Below are positions 35,055 through 44,774 of a stretch of DNA of 64,000 nt, one piece after another. Below the pieces are notes generated by a model. That model saw only the letters and a list, made by a program, of their open reading frames with translations, did not search any database and had not been told where the DNA came from. Location of the stretch: assembly GCF_003051105.1 (NCBI RefSeq), contig NZ_QAOO01000004.1, forward strand, positions 1 to 64,000, in the 5' to 3' direction. Each line of letters begins with the position of its first letter. The first letter of the stretch is position 1. This DNA is from Nitrosomonas nitrosa (GTDB lineage Bacteria > Pseudomonadota > Gammaproteobacteria > Burkholderiales > Nitrosomonadaceae). Made by a program: the position numbers and the translations under genes.

Positions 35055-35408
35055 TCAAGGAATAACCGTCACATTTACGATAGTCGAATCCTGGATAATG
35101 ACGTTGTTACCAGAATTCTGGATCACCGAAAACATACCCATGGCCCCAGCGAATGATCCATTGTCGATAATGTTTACACCTGTTACATTGTTGGTCGCTG
35201 TATTACCCGATAGCACTGCGTTCACATCCATATTATTGAACACGTTCATATCGATCCCTTCACGACCGCGCGCATTATCGAGCTCCTCCAATGTTGCTAT
35301 TTCAGTCAGATAAGAAATAGGAACAGATTCGACAGAATCAGCCCAAACCGCCTGGGTTGACAGCAAGCTAATGATCACAAAACAGCAACTTCTTATCATC
35401 ATCTTCAT
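35055..35408 (-). CDS. small secreted protein of the amyloid cluster
   Basis: 117 residues: signal peptide MKMMIRSCCFVIISLLSTQAV, then EIATLEELDNARGREGIDMN and a hydrophobic/Asn-rich tail with NATNNVTGVN-like and NVIIQDSTIVNVTVIP text. The EELDxARGREG segment echoes the EELEQLRGG segment of the gene at 33662, suggesting a shared recognition or processing site near each mature N-terminus. The start has GAGGGTGGT directly before it. Family not known to me; a FapA- or minor-subunit role is a guess. Confidence 0.55.
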   Translation of the reverse strand: MKMMIRSCCFVIISLLSTQAVWADSVESVPISYLTEIATLEELDNARGREGIDMNVFNNMDVNAVLSGNTATNNVTGVNIIDNGSFAGAMGMFSVIQNSGNNVIIQDSTIVNVTVIP

Positions 35409-35514
35409 ACCACCCTCTCTGATTCTCTATTCTTCAGCGCCTTGAAAAGGTCTCCCAAATCAAGTAACGATAGAAGCCAGTACAGAGCTATCCTGCATTG
35501 AGTTACCACTCACA

Positions 35515-35544
35515 ATGACCAGAGTAGCAAGCTACTCCGGTCAT
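35515..35544 (-). terminator. hairpin after the first repeat-protein gene
   Basis: ATGACC-A-GAGTAGC, AA, GCTACTC-C-GGTCAT: a 13-bp stem with one A/C mismatch and a 2-base turn, between the amyloid-like gene and the next gene of the cluster. No T-run follows on the minus strand, so it may be an attenuator or an RNA-stabilising hairpin that sets expression of the subunit above that of the export genes. Confidence 0.5.
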
Positions 35545-35578
35545 CCCGCTCATAGCTATGGCTAGCTTACATTCAAGC

Positions 35579-36694
35579 CTATTGTTGAGGGCTGACGTTT
35601 ACATTGCCTTGGAATGAGACTTGCTGTTGAATCAGTGCATTAGAGCCAAAATTCTGGGCAGCTTGATTCAAGCCTGCAGCACCATTATAAGAACCCGAAA
35701 TTTCATTGTAGGCTGTAACCGTGGCTGCCGCGTTCGAGGTATCAGGCAATGCATCTGCGCCTACGCCGGTGACAGTACCTGCTAGGGTAGAATTGTTTAC
35801 AGAGTAAGTGCTGGTTGCATCTCCACCATTGGACGCTGCGCTGCCATTCGAAGCGGATGTTTGGCTATTGTCGCTGTTGTTGGTGTTATCCACCGTTGCC
35901 GTACTGCTGTTGTTGGCAGCTGCAGAGCCGGCAGCACCCGCATTGGCAAAGCTATTGTCACTGTTGTCGCTGTTATCTGAACGGTCAGAATAAGCAGTAC
36001 TTCCATTGTTAGCAGCCGCATCAGTCGCAGTTGCGGCACTGTTATCGCTATTGTCTACGGTGGAAGTACTGTTGTTGTTGGCAGCGGCCGCACCTTGCGC
36101 AGAAGCATCTGCGTAGCTGTTGTCGCTGTTGTCGCTGTTATCCGAGGTGGCGGTACTGTTATTGTTAGCAGCCGCAGAGCCATTGGCATTGGCCGCAGCT
36201 GCGCTATGGTCGCTGTTATCGCTGTTATTGCTGTTGTCGCTGTTATCGCTGTTGTCACTGTTATTACTGTGGTCGCTATTGTTAGAACGATCGGATGTCG
36301 CCAAACTAAAATTATTGGCAGCCGCATCAGCCGCGTTAGCAGCACTGTTATCGCTGTTATCGCTGTTATTGCTGTTATTGCTATTGTCACTGTTGTTTGA
36401 GTGATCAGATGTCGCTAAGCTGAAGTTATTAGCAGCAGCGTCAGTCGAATTGGCAGCGCTGTTATCGCTGTTGTCGCCGTTATAGCTATTATCATTGATA
36501 GAATTGTTGGTATTGTCTTCTGCCGTCGAATATTCATTCGCAGCAATACCTGAACTGCTTTGATTGCTATCAGCCGTTGCCGTCTGGTTAGTGACCGTGT
36601 CAGCGGTATTGGTTGGGTTCGCCATTGCATTGCCCGTCATGCCAAACGCAAGCACGATGCTCGCCACCAAGATTTTTTTACTAAACTGTTCCAT
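35579..36694 (-). CDS. Asn/Asp/Ser-repeat protein, amyloid-subunit candidate, copy 1
   Basis: 371 residues from ATG 36694, chosen because AGGAGA lies seven bases upstream; signal peptide MEQFSKKILVASIVLAFGM to NAMA. The body is built of 9-bp coding units for Asp-Asn-Ser, interleaved with blocks such as AAANNGSTAYSDRSDNSDNS. The C-terminus, AAGLNQAAQNFGSNALIQQ and then QVSFQGNVNV, resembles the repeat ends of Fap amyloid subunits. Runs of DNS codons are open to slippage, so repeat number may vary between strains. It heads the export genes on the same strand. A paralogue lies at 38465. Amyloid nature is inferred from composition and from the C39 peptidase and FapF-like neighbours. Confidence 0.6.
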   Translation of the reverse strand: MEQFSKKILVASIVLAFGMTGNAMANPTNTADTVTNQTATADSNQSSSGIAANEYSTAEDNTNNSINDNSYNGDNSDNSAANSTDAAANNFSLATSDHSNNSDNSNNSNNSDNSDNSAANAADAAANNFSLATSDRSNNSDHSNNSDNSDNSDNSNNSDNSDHSAAAANANGSAAANNNSTATSDNSDNSDNSYADASAQGAAAANNNSTSTVDNSDNSAATATDAAANNGSTAYSDRSDNSDNSDNSFANAGAAGSAAANNSSTATVDNTNNSDNSQTSASNGSAASNGGDATSTYSVNNSTLAGTVTGVGADALPDTSNAAATVTAYNEISGSYNGAAGLNQAAQNFGSNALIQQQVSFQGNVNVSPQQ

Positions 36695-37378
36695 TTGAGT
36701 ATCTCCTATGAGATCGGATTGATTGAACATGTAAAATTCATTAGCAACAAAACGGATCAGCTTTTTTCCCTTAGATAAAAAGATATAAAAAGATACACGC
36801 AGATTCCGTATTGCTGTCTGGGAATGCTAAGCGATAAAGAACAGGGGGGCAATAATGCATTTGCATACAACGCTCTTACACGGTGTCTTGCTCCCACCTA
36901 CTATTCAGCGATAAGTGGAGTAGCGAAGCCCCGGGCAGAACGATCGGGCTCATTTCTACCAGCCGTTAAACACCTATCATCTACATTGAATGGCGAGACT
37001 ACTGTCCAAAAACAGTCGGTTTTTAGCCCAGAAATCAATAGAGCATGAAACAGCTATAAATTTGGATAACCAACTTAGAGTTAGGCGCTATCCGAATCCA
37101 GAATTGATGAAACAGGAAGCGTTGATTTAAGAGAAACGATAAGGAAAATAGAGACTACGTTATTTAGGTATTTTTCATTTTCATTTACTTACCGGGAGTG
37201 AGAGGAGACGAAAAAAATCCGCAACCTCCCCCCTATTATTTCATCCTTCATGATCAATACAATTGAACCTGCCTAATTATGACGTTAGCAAAATTAATTC
37301 TCATGGCATGGCATTTCTCGATTCTACTGATCATTGATTACCTACATCATGGTCCCGTTGATTTTAAAGATACGCTCT
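36695..37378. other. upstream region of copy 1, no gene
   Basis: About 680 bases without a convincing gene. The part near 36820-36885 is conserved upstream of copy 2 (see the 20-bp element). The remainder shows no recognised motif. Confidence 0.4.
36851..36870. promoter_or_regulatory. 20-bp element shared by both repeat-protein genes, site 1
   Basis: AATAATGCATTTGCATACAA occurs here and, base for base, at 39723-39742, 157 and 146 bases upstream of the two start codons. Flanks are also alike (ATGCTAAG, GATA, AGAACAG) while most of the rest differs. The core ATGCATTTGCAT is nearly palindromic. A binding site for the LuxR-type protein encoded between the paralogues is a reasonable guess. Confidence 0.5.
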
Positions 37379-37645
37379 TTAACTTACCTTCTTTGCTCTC
37401 GGTTTACGCCGGATCAATCCTTTTTCCTCCGCTGTTCGCAATGCCTCATATCTGCAATGTACATTCATAAAGGCAAGGATTCGCTGGAACTCAGTTCTAA
37501 TCGTTGCAGGTGAAAGTCCCAAGTATGTTGCAAGAATTTTAGTATTGGTCGTTTTCTTTTCAAGACAAGCTTCTAACAAAGTATAGAGCGCTGGCGTTAG
37601 TCTTTTTTCTTGATTGTGATCTTTATCATTTATATTCACACTCAT
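37379..37645 (-). CDS. LuxR-type HTH regulator, stand-alone
   Basis: 88 residues from the ATG at 37645 (AAGGA seven bases upstream; an alternative start at 37690 is less likely). It is almost only a LuxR/GerE helix-turn-helix: LTPALYTLLEACLEKKTTN, then TKILATYLGLSPATIRTEFQ and RILAFMNVHCRYEALRTA. No sensor domain. Placed between the two amyloid-like paralogues on the same strand, so a local regulator of that cluster is likely. Confidence 0.7.
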   Translation of the reverse strand: MSVNINDKDHNQEKRLTPALYTLLEACLEKKTTNTKILATYLGLSPATIRTEFQRILAFMNVHCRYEALRTAEEKGLIRRKPRAKKVS

Positions 37646-37690
37646 AAAACTATCCTTTCTCAACAATAAATCTAAATAAACACTTCTCAA

Positions 37691-38464
37691 AAGCCCAATT
37701 TACCCGCTTTTCATTCAAGGTTTACTAATTTGATTGATGAATCTGAAACAGCAGTAGCCTGTCACACTTTGATATCACTCATATCGAATATACCCAAGGC
37801 GCACTGCACTACCTGGTGACTAAAACTTCCTCATACTAAAAAAAGCAAAAAATGTGCCAGAAATAGGATAGAAGTTGTAGGTAGCTGATAAAAATGAATT
37901 TATAATTGAGCTACAAAGCCTAATTACAAGCTTATATAGTAATCTGTAAAAAATTCCGACAGATTTTTATTATTCAAAAGTTAATCAGGCTGGCGGTTGC
38001 TTTTCCTCGCAAACAAGGAAACATGCGTTTCAATTTTTACAGAAATTAGTTTGGGTCATGCTGAAGCCCAAAGAAAAACCTTTTTGCAACTCTCGTAGAA
38101 AATCGGGAAAGTTTTTATGAGCAGTATTTAGATGTGATCTTGCTGAATTTCTTCACGCACGGCAGCTGCATGCATCGCCACACGCCTTATAGCGAGCTCA
38201 TCAGACTATAAAAGAGCGCCACGAAAGAAATCAAATAAGATTTGCTTGGGAGCAAAAAAGTAGAATATGAAGTTATAGCAAGCTGATGAACGATACGCGT
38301 AGTTTTTTACTTTTTATTACATGCTTGCTCGTCGTCAATTTGAGGTAGGCCCGAGCAAAACCAACAGCCAATTAATAGCCGTTTAGATCAAACTCACGCG
38401 CCCATCAATAACCGGAGCTCACTATAAGTAAGCTCCGGTATCACGGCTGTTACCTTATCGCAAC
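37691..38464. other. gene-free stretch downstream of copy 2
   Basis: About 770 bases, A+T-rich, with no convincing ORF on either strand. A clear hairpin at 38411-38439 lies at the right end. Nothing else recognised; the promoter of the LuxR-type gene should be near 37650-37750. Confidence 0.4.
38411..38439 (-). terminator. hairpin after the second repeat-protein gene
   Basis: Perfect 9-bp arms ACCGGAGCT (38411-38419) and AGCTCCGGT (38431-38439) with an 11-base loop, 26 bases after the stop of copy 2 on the minus strand. No T-run follows, but its position suggests transcript end or protection. Confidence 0.5.
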
Positions 38465-39577
38465 TTATTGATTGACGTTTACGTTGCCTTGGAATGAAAC
38501 TTGCTGCTGAATCAAAGAACTCGAACCAAAGTTCTGTGCAGCTTGATTCAAGCCTGCAGCGCCATTGAACGAATCACTGACATTATTATAGGCGGTAATC
38601 GCCCCGGCTTCATTTGTTGTGGTTGGAATTTCACTCACTCCCGCTCCCGTTACAGCACCTTCAAGCGCCGAGTTGTTGACAGAGTAGGTACTGGTAGCAT
38701 TACCACCATTGGAAGCGGCTCCACCATTGTCTGCCCAGGTCGAGCTGTTATCGCTGTTGTTGGTGTTGTCTACCGTTGCGGTACTGCCATTGTTAGCCGC
38801 AGCGGCTCCAGCGGCACTCGCGCTCGCACTGCTGTTGTCGCTGTTGTCGCTGTTGTCTGAACGATCGGACCAGGCGGTGCTGCCGTTATTAGCAGCGGCG
38901 TCAGTTGCAGTTGCAGCACTGTTGTCGCTGTTATCTACAGTTGAAGTACTGCCATTGTTGGCAGCAGCCGAGCCTTCAGCAGAAGCGTAGGCAGCACTGT
39001 TGTCGCTGTTGTCGCTGTTGTCGGAAGTAGCTGTACTGCCATTATTTGCAGCAGCCGATCCATCTGAATTTGCGTGGGCTGCGCTGTTGTCGCTGTTGTT
39101 GCTGTTATCGCTGTTGTTGCTGTTATCGCTGTTGTTGCTGTTATCGCTATTATTGCTGTTGTCGGAACGATCAGACCAAGCAGTACTTCCGTTGTTGGCA
39201 GCAGCGTCAGTCGAATTAGCGGCACTGTTATCGCTGTTGTTGCTGTTGTCGCTGTTGTCGCTGTTGTCGCTGTTATCAGAGCGATCGGACCAAGCGGTGC
39301 TTGAATTATTGGCAGCAGCGTCAGTCGAATTAGCGGCACTGTTATCGCTGTTATTACTGTTGTCGCTGTTGTCATTGGCTGAGTTATCGGTATTGTCGGT
39401 CGCTGTTGAGAACTCATTCGCAGCGATACCTGAACCGCTTTGATCGCTTGTAGCCGTTGCCGTTTGGTCATTGACGACTTCTACCGCTGTGTTGGTCGGA
39501 TTCGCCATGGCATTTCCCGCCATGCCAAAAGCAAGCACGATGCTCGCCACCAGGATTTTTTTACTAAACTGTTCCAT
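38465..39577 (-). CDS. Asn/Asp/Ser-repeat protein, amyloid-subunit candidate, copy 2
   Basis: 370 residues from ATG 39577 with the same AGGAGA site. Signal peptide nearly identical to copy 1 (MEQFSKKILVASIVLAFGM), DNS-repeat body with AAANNGSTAWSDRSDNSDNS blocks, and C-terminus AAGLNQAAQNFGSSSLIQQ, then QVSFQGNVNVNQ. Signal peptide, C-terminus and the near-start DNA are conserved while the repeat body differs in number and order, as expected of a duplicated gene diverging by slippage. Separated from copy 1 by the LuxR-type gene. Confidence 0.6.
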   Translation of the reverse strand: MEQFSKKILVASIVLAFGMAGNAMANPTNTAVEVVNDQTATATSDQSGSGIAANEFSTATDNTDNSANDNSDNSNNSDNSAANSTDAAANNSSTAWSDRSDNSDNSDNSDNSNNSDNSAANSTDAAANNGSTAWSDRSDNSNNSDNSNNSDNSNNSDNSNNSDNSAAHANSDGSAAANNGSTATSDNSDNSDNSAAYASAEGSAAANNGSTSTVDNSDNSAATATDAAANNGSTAWSDRSDNSDNSDNSSASASAAGAAAANNGSTATVDNTNNSDNSSTWADNGGAASNGGNATSTYSVNNSALEGAVTGAGVSEIPTTTNEAGAITAYNNVSDSFNGAAGLNQAAQNFGSSSLIQQQVSFQGNVNVNQ

Positions 39578-39722
39578 TTGAGTATCTCCTATGAGATCGG
39601 ATTGATTGAACATGTAAAATCAGCAACAAAACAGATCCCTGCTCACGATTCGGAAAAAATTTGAATCAAACCTGATCCTGCTTTGCTGTGATGCCATGCT
39701 AAGGGATATAGAACAGTCTATC

Positions 39723-39742
39723 AATAATGCATTTGCATACAA
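39723..39742. promoter_or_regulatory. 20-bp shared element, site 2
   Basis: Identical copy of the element at 36851-36870, here 146 bases upstream of copy 2. The intervening 39578-39862 holds no gene. Confidence 0.5.
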
Positions 39743-39862
39743 TGCACCCTTACAGCACATCAGTTACCGCAATACCTAACTCTAGGCACCGACACTAAGA
39801 GTAAGTAACAAGCAGCTCATGAAGCCATTTCAATCACAATCTCAGTGGCTGGATTCGTGCGG

Positions 39863-41320
39863 TTAAATATGTAGAGCACGCTTGTCGACAGCCAGCGCTG
39901 CTTCATGCAGTACTTCCGATAGCGATGGATGCGCATGGATAATTCGTGCAAGATCCTCGCTGCTGGCAGCAAATTCCATCGCGACAACCGCTTCTGCGAT
40001 CATTTCGGAGACATAGGGCCCCATCATATGCACACCTAAAATACGGTCGGATTCGGCGTCGGCGAGCACTTTGACGAAGCCGCTCGTTTCCCCCAGCGCA
40101 CGTGCACGTCCATTCGCCATGAACGAAAATTGTCCCGCCCGATAAGTGATCCCTTCCTCCTTGAGTTGTTGTTCGGTTTTGCCTACCCAGGCAATTTCGG
40201 GGGAGGTATAGATCACCCAAGGTACGCAATTCAAATCAACCTCAGTTGGTCTACCACTTTCCTGTTTGCGAGACGCGATCGTTTCCGCAACCGCCACGCC
40301 TTCTTCCGAGGCCTTATGCGCCAGCATGGGGCCTCTCACCACGTCACCCACTGCATAGATTTTGGGCAAATTGGTACGGCAATGTGCATCGACTTCGATA
40401 TAACCGCGTTCATCCACCTTCAAACCGATTTCATCCGCACCCAGGCCGGCAATATTGGGAATCCTGCCGATTGCCACGATGAGTTTGTCCACTTCAAGTT
40501 TTTGTGCTTCCTGCTTAGCATCAGCGTAATCGATCGTTATTTGTTGTTGTTTGCGCTCAATCGATTTGATTTCGACCCCGGTTTGAATGATCAAACCCAG
40601 TTCACGCGTAAATATTTTTTGCGCTTCCTTCGCGATTTGCTCGTCTGCCGCCATCAGAAAACTGGGTTGTGCTTCCAATATCGTCACCTCAGAACCCAGT
40701 CGGCGCCAGACGCTGCCCATTTCCAGGCCGATCACCCCTGCACCGATCACACCAAGGCGCTTAGGCACCTCTGTCAGTGCCAAGGCACCTGCATTATCCA
40801 GCACACACTCATTATCGATTTCGATCATCGGAAGTGGCCGGGGAATCGATCCCGTTGCGATGACAATGTATTCGGCTTGAATTTCTTCTGTTTCTTCACC
40901 ATTCTTGACTTGTATTTTCCAAGGGTCATTTTCGCTCTCTCGCTTGAGTAATGTACCCCGGCCATGCAGGGAAGCCACCTTGTTTTTCTTGAACAGCATG
41001 GCAATCCCACCGGTAAATGCCTTAACGATTTTGTTTTTACGCGCGATCATCACAGGCACATCGACCGACAGGCCTTCCAGCTTGATGCCGTGATCGGTGA
41101 ATTTCTTTGCTGCACGTTCAAAATTTTCAGAAGATTCAAGCAACGCTTTGGAAGGGATACACCCCACATTGAGACAGGTGCCCCCCAAGCTTGCAACACC
41201 CTGATCGTTTTTCCATTCATCGATACACACTGTGTTTAATCCCAGCTGCGCGCAGCGGATAGCAGCCACATAGCCGCCGGGGCCCGCACCAATGACGGCC
41301 ACATCGAAAGATTTAGTCAT
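39863..41320 (-). CDS. lpdA: dihydrolipoyl dehydrogenase (E3)
   Basis: 485 residues. FAD-binding GAGPGGYVAAI at 11-21, redox motif GGTCLNVGCIPSK with Cys49 and Cys54, NAD-binding GVIGAGVIGLEMGS, second FAD motif YAVGDVVRGPMLAHKA and the C-terminal HAHPSLSEVLHEA with the catalytic His-Glu pair. It reoxidises lipoamide in 2-oxoacid dehydrogenase complexes. No sucAB or pdh genes are adjacent here, so it is transcribed on its own. Confidence 0.96.
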   Translation of the reverse strand: MTKSFDVAVIGAGPGGYVAAIRCAQLGLNTVCIDEWKNDQGVASLGGTCLNVGCIPSKALLESSENFERAAKKFTDHGIKLEGLSVDVPVMIARKNKIVKAFTGGIAMLFKKNKVASLHGRGTLLKRESENDPWKIQVKNGEETEEIQAEYIVIATGSIPRPLPMIEIDNECVLDNAGALALTEVPKRLGVIGAGVIGLEMGSVWRRLGSEVTILEAQPSFLMAADEQIAKEAQKIFTRELGLIIQTGVEIKSIERKQQQITIDYADAKQEAQKLEVDKLIVAIGRIPNIAGLGADEIGLKVDERGYIEVDAHCRTNLPKIYAVGDVVRGPMLAHKASEEGVAVAETIASRKQESGRPTEVDLNCVPWVIYTSPEIAWVGKTEQQLKEEGITYRAGQFSFMANGRARALGETSGFVKVLADAESDRILGVHMMGPYVSEMIAEAVVAMEFAASSEDLARIIHAHPSLSEVLHEAALAVDKRALHI

Positions 41321-41451
41321 ACATCACCCTATAAATTAATGGTTACAAACGTACGATCGCTTATTATTGGAAGAAGATTTATCATGTCATACTCCCAATC
41401 ATTCTATTCGCTCTCAATAGCTATATTCTCAAGCACTTAAGACTCATTCAA

Positions 41452-42501
41452 TCAAAATAAAAGCGCTTGGTTGCTGATGCCTATTTCACTGATTTCCCTG
41501 ACCGCACGAACATACGTACCTTCTGCGCGCAATTGAATCATCGATTTCGCATATCGCCTACCACGCATATGCGCTAATCGTGCGAGGCTCACAGCCGGAA
41601 TTTCCCATTGCAAGGTTTCGAGCAATTGATCTGCCGCTTGCGCATCGTTGCATACCAGTATCATGTCGCAGCCCGCGCGCAATGCTGCCTGCGCACGGTC
41701 ACGGATATCACCGTAACCCGCTGCGCCTTGCATACTCAAGTCATCACTGAAGATACACCCTTCAAACCTCAATTCGCCACGCAAAATGGTGTTAAGCCAG
41801 AAGTGAGAAAAGCCTGCCGGATGTTTATCCACCCTTGGATAAATAACATGGGCTGCCATCATGCCGGTCAAACCAAAGTCGATCATTTGCCGGAAGGGAA
41901 CCAAATCGCTCATTTCGATATCGGCATAGGCGCGTTCATCGATGGCAATCTCGTGATGAGTATCGGCTCGAATATAGCCATGACCGGGGAAATGTTTGCC
42001 CACTGCAGCCATACCGCCCGATTTCAACCCTAACATGAGGCTGTGCGCAAGTTCTGCAACGGCCTGCGGTTTGCGGTGAAATGAACGGTCACCGATGACA
42101 GAGCTTTGCCCGTGATCGACATCGAGTACTGGCGTAAAGCTCAAATCGACACCGCACGCAGATAACTCTGCCGCCAATACGAAGCCCGTTTGCTGCGCCA
42201 AACGACGTGCTCTGTGAGGTTGCGCATCCCAGAGTTTTCCTAACGACCGCATTGCCGGCAGGGAAGTAAAATCATGGCGGAAGCGCTGCACACGTCCTCC
42301 TTCATGATCTACCGCAATCAATAAAGGCGGCGTCCTGAGTGCGTGAATTTCAGCCGTCAGTGCAGCCAGTTGCTCACAGGACTCATAATTGCGGGTAAAC
42401 AAGATGACGCCTCCAGTCAGAGGATGGCGCAATCTTACTTTGTCCTCGTCTGATAGACAGGTACTCGCGATATCGAGCATCACGGGTCCCAATGTCATCA
42501 C
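41452..42501 (-). CDS. nagZ: beta-N-acetylhexosaminidase NagZ
   Basis: 349-residue glycoside hydrolase family 3 enzyme of cell-wall recycling, removing GlcNAc from 1,6-anhydro-muropeptides in the cytoplasm. Motifs: [44 protein letters not shown] (the mobile loop with catalytic His/Asp) and [11 protein letters not shown] (nucleophile Asp). Overlaps acpS by 4 bp, forming pdxJ-acpS-nagZ. Confidence 0.95.
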   Translation of the reverse strand: MMTLGPVMLDIASTCLSDEDKVRLRHPLTGGVILFTRNYESCEQLAALTAEIHALRTPPLLIAVDHEGGRVQRFRHDFTSLPAMRSLGKLWDAQPHRARRLAQQTGFVLAAELSACGVDLSFTPVLDVDHGQSSVIGDRSFHRKPQAVAELAHSLMLGLKSGGMAAVGKHFPGHGYIRADTHHEIAIDERAYADIEMSDLVPFRQMIDFGLTGMMAAHVIYPRVDKHPAGFSHFWLNTILRGELRFEGCIFSDDLSMQGAAGYGDIRDRAQAALRAGCDMILVCNDAQAADQLLETLQWEIPAVSLARLAHMRGRRYAKSMIQLRAEGTYVRAVREISEIGISNQALLF

Positions 42502-42878
42502 GCCTTCTCCAGGATGACAAAAGCGCTGGCCAAATTGATTTCATCGCTCAGAGAGAGGTGATGACCGATAATTCCCTCACTCTGAAGCAACTTGGCCAAT
42601 TCAGGGTGAAACTGAAAATAGGGTTGACCGAGCGGCGTATGGTCGACGGCAATATTGTTTAGCGTAACCGGAAAACGTAAACCTGTCCCCATCGCTTTGG
42701 AGAGTGCTTCTTTGGCCGCAAATCGCTTAGCCAAAAACATGGCGGGTCGGTTATTCTTAATATAATCGGGCCACTCCTGCTCTGCCAACAATCGCCGTGC
42801 AAAACGCTCACCATACTTTTCGAGTGAATGCGCGATTCGGGATGACTCGACGATATCCGTTCCGATCCCATAGATCAT
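42498..42878 (-). CDS. acpS: holo-acyl-carrier-protein synthase
   Basis: 126 residues: [15 protein letters not shown] with the magnesium-binding Asp, then [19 protein letters not shown] with the Glu of the second site. Transfers phosphopantetheine to ACP. Four-base overlaps with pdxJ before and nagZ after indicate a single transcript. Confidence 0.95.
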   Translation of the reverse strand: MIYGIGTDIVESSRIAHSLEKYGERFARRLLAEQEWPDYIKNNRPAMFLAKRFAAKEALSKAMGTGLRFPVTLNNIAVDHTPLGQPYFQFHPELAKLLQSEGIIGHHLSLSDEINLASAFVILEKA

Positions 42879-43600
42879 AGGCTTGCTTCCTGTATCAGCG
42901 CTTTCATCTCGCTTACCGCCTGGGCAAAACCGACGAATAAAGCATGCGATACGATCGCATGACCGATATTCAGTTCGGAAAGCCCCGGTATAGCCGCGAT
43001 GGGGCGAGTATTTTGATAATGCAATCCGTGCCCGGCATTGACGCTCAATCCCTGGCCTATGCCATACGCAACGGCCGCACAGATTTTTTCCAGTTCACTT
43101 TGCTGCGTATCGTCATCCTTGGCATCCGCGTAATGGCCCGTATGTATCTCGATCACGGGTGCACCCGCCCTGACTGCAGCATCGATCTGCTCGCGCTCGG
43201 CATTAATAAATAGCGAAACACGGATACCGGCCTCCGCCAGCTTGCTACAGGCTGTTTTCACTTGTTCGAAATACCGAACGACGTCCAAGCCACCCTCAGT
43301 CGTCAATTCTTCGCGTCTTTCCGGCACCAGGCATACGTCATGCGGCTTGATACGACACGCAAAGGCAATCATTTCAGGCGTTACGGCACTTTCCAAATTC
43401 ATGCGAGTTCGAAGTCGCTCGCGTAAAATTTCGACATCCCGATCCTGGATATGCCGACGATCTTCACGCAAGTGAAGCGTGATGGCGTCCGCTCCGGCAG
43501 ACTCCGCAATCAGCGCAGCCTCGACTGGGCTCGGATATACTGTTCCTCGCGCCTGCCGCAGTGTGGCAACATGGTCTATATTAACCCCTAGGGCAATCAT
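42875..43600 (-). CDS. pdxJ: pyridoxine 5'-phosphate synthase
   Basis: 241 residues, [20 protein letters not shown], with [36 protein letters not shown] and [14 protein letters not shown]; the family condenses 1-deoxyxylulose 5-phosphate with 3-amino-2-oxopropyl phosphate to form vitamin B6. Only 76 bp separate it from era; recO, often between era and pdxJ in relatives, is absent here. Confidence 0.96.
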   Translation of the reverse strand: MIALGVNIDHVATLRQARGTVYPSPVEAALIAESAGADAITLHLREDRRHIQDRDVEILRERLRTRMNLESAVTPEMIAFACRIKPHDVCLVPERREELTTEGGLDVVRYFEQVKTACSKLAEAGIRVSLFINAEREQIDAAVRAGAPVIEIHTGHYADAKDDDTQQSELEKICAAVAYGIGQGLSVNAGHGLHYQNTRPIAAIPGLSELNIGHAIVSHALFVGFAQAVSEMKALIQEASL

Positions 43601-43676
43601 AATGGCCGCATCCCTTTATGCATTAATCAAAAAATCGAGAATTGGCTGCTCAAGCCAATATAAGAATCTCACGAAC

Positions 43677-44591
43677 TCACTCATAACCCAGATTCTTCAA
43701 TGTATTAACATCATCCGCCCAGCCGCTTTTTACCTTAACCCAAACTTCGAGATACACTTTACTGCCGAACAATTTTTCCATATCTTTCCGCGCCTGAGTA
43801 GCCACTAACTTGAGTTTTTCGCCCTGCTTACCGATCACAATGGCCTTTTGATTGGCCTTTTCGACTAAAATACACGCAAAGATTTTGCGTAAATGGCCTT
43901 CTATTGTGAACTGATCGATTACCACGCTGGTTGAATAAGGAATTTCATCCCCCATTAAGCGAAATAATTTTTCACGTATCATCTCTGCCGCCAGAAAACG
44001 CTCGCTTCGGTCACTGATTTCATCTTCGTCAAATAGCGGAGGACTCTCTGGCAGATAAGGCCGGACCATCTCAAGCAACGCTGGCAATTGCGACCCTGTT
44101 GCCGCGCTAATAGGAATGATGCCCGCAAAGCCAAACTTCCTTGCCATATTTTCCATAAAAGGAAGGAGTTGATGCTTTTTCTCCAAACGATCTACCTTAT
44201 TAATGACGAGAATCACAGGTATGTTGGTGGGTAATAGTTTAAGGACCTGTTCATCACGTTCGTCAAAACGCCTCGCCTCAATGACAAATAATATGGCATC
44301 GACATCACGCACGCTTTGCGTAACCACGCGGTTCATGATCTGATTGAGTTGATTTCGGTACCGCATCTGAAATCCCGGCGTATCCACAAAAATGAACTGA
44401 GATTGTGTGTCGGTCAAAATTCCATGAATGCGATGCCGGGTTGTTTGTGCTTTTTTTGAGGTTATACTGATTTTTTGTTGAATCAGGTGATTAAGCAGCG
44501 TCGACTTACCAACGTTGGGCCGCCCCACAATGGCTATATAGCCTGTTCTGAAATGCTTAGCATCCATAGAATTTTTTATTTCCGCATTCAT
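43677..44591 (-). CDS. era: GTPase Era
   Basis: 304 residues: G1 GRPNVGKST at 23-31, G3 DTPGFQ, G4 NKVD, and a C-terminal KH domain ([20 protein letters not shown]) that binds the 3' end of 16S rRNA during small-subunit assembly. Separated from rnc by 183 bp, where the usual direct overlap is missing. Confidence 0.96.
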   Translation of the reverse strand: MNAEIKNSMDAKHFRTGYIAIVGRPNVGKSTLLNHLIQQKISITSKKAQTTRHRIHGILTDTQSQFIFVDTPGFQMRYRNQLNQIMNRVVTQSVRDVDAILFVIEARRFDERDEQVLKLLPTNIPVILVINKVDRLEKKHQLLPFMENMARKFGFAGIIPISAATGSQLPALLEMVRPYLPESPPLFDEDEISDRSERFLAAEMIREKLFRLMGDEIPYSTSVVIDQFTIEGHLRKIFACILVEKANQKAIVIGKQGEKLKLVATQARKDMEKLFGSKVYLEVWVKVKSGWADDVNTLKNLGYE

Positions 44592-44774
44592 TCAACGCAT
44601 TCCCTGAGCGAAGGCAAGAGTAGGTAGAAAAACAATGAAGGGGTACAAGACGAGGATAACACTGGCAAGAAATAGGGCGTCATCACACCTAGGATAATTC
44701 TGAGCCTGTTTCTCACGAAACATCCCTCTCTCGCAGTGATATCTCTTATAGCCTACTGAAAGAAGATTAGCCCA

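Noticed and set aside
36824..37048. Plus-strand 74-residue ORF over the shared 20-bp element
   Set aside because: Not conserved at the second copy of the element; probably non-coding.
37279..37470. Plus-strand 63-residue hydrophobic ORF
   Set aside because: Overlaps the LuxR-type gene antisense and lacks a convincing ribosome site; chance frame more likely.
36055..39471. Leu-, Val- or Ile-rich ORFs overlapping the two repeat-protein genes
   Set aside because: Shadow frames of the tandem Asp-Asn-Ser codons; no ribosome sites and no independent sequence signature.
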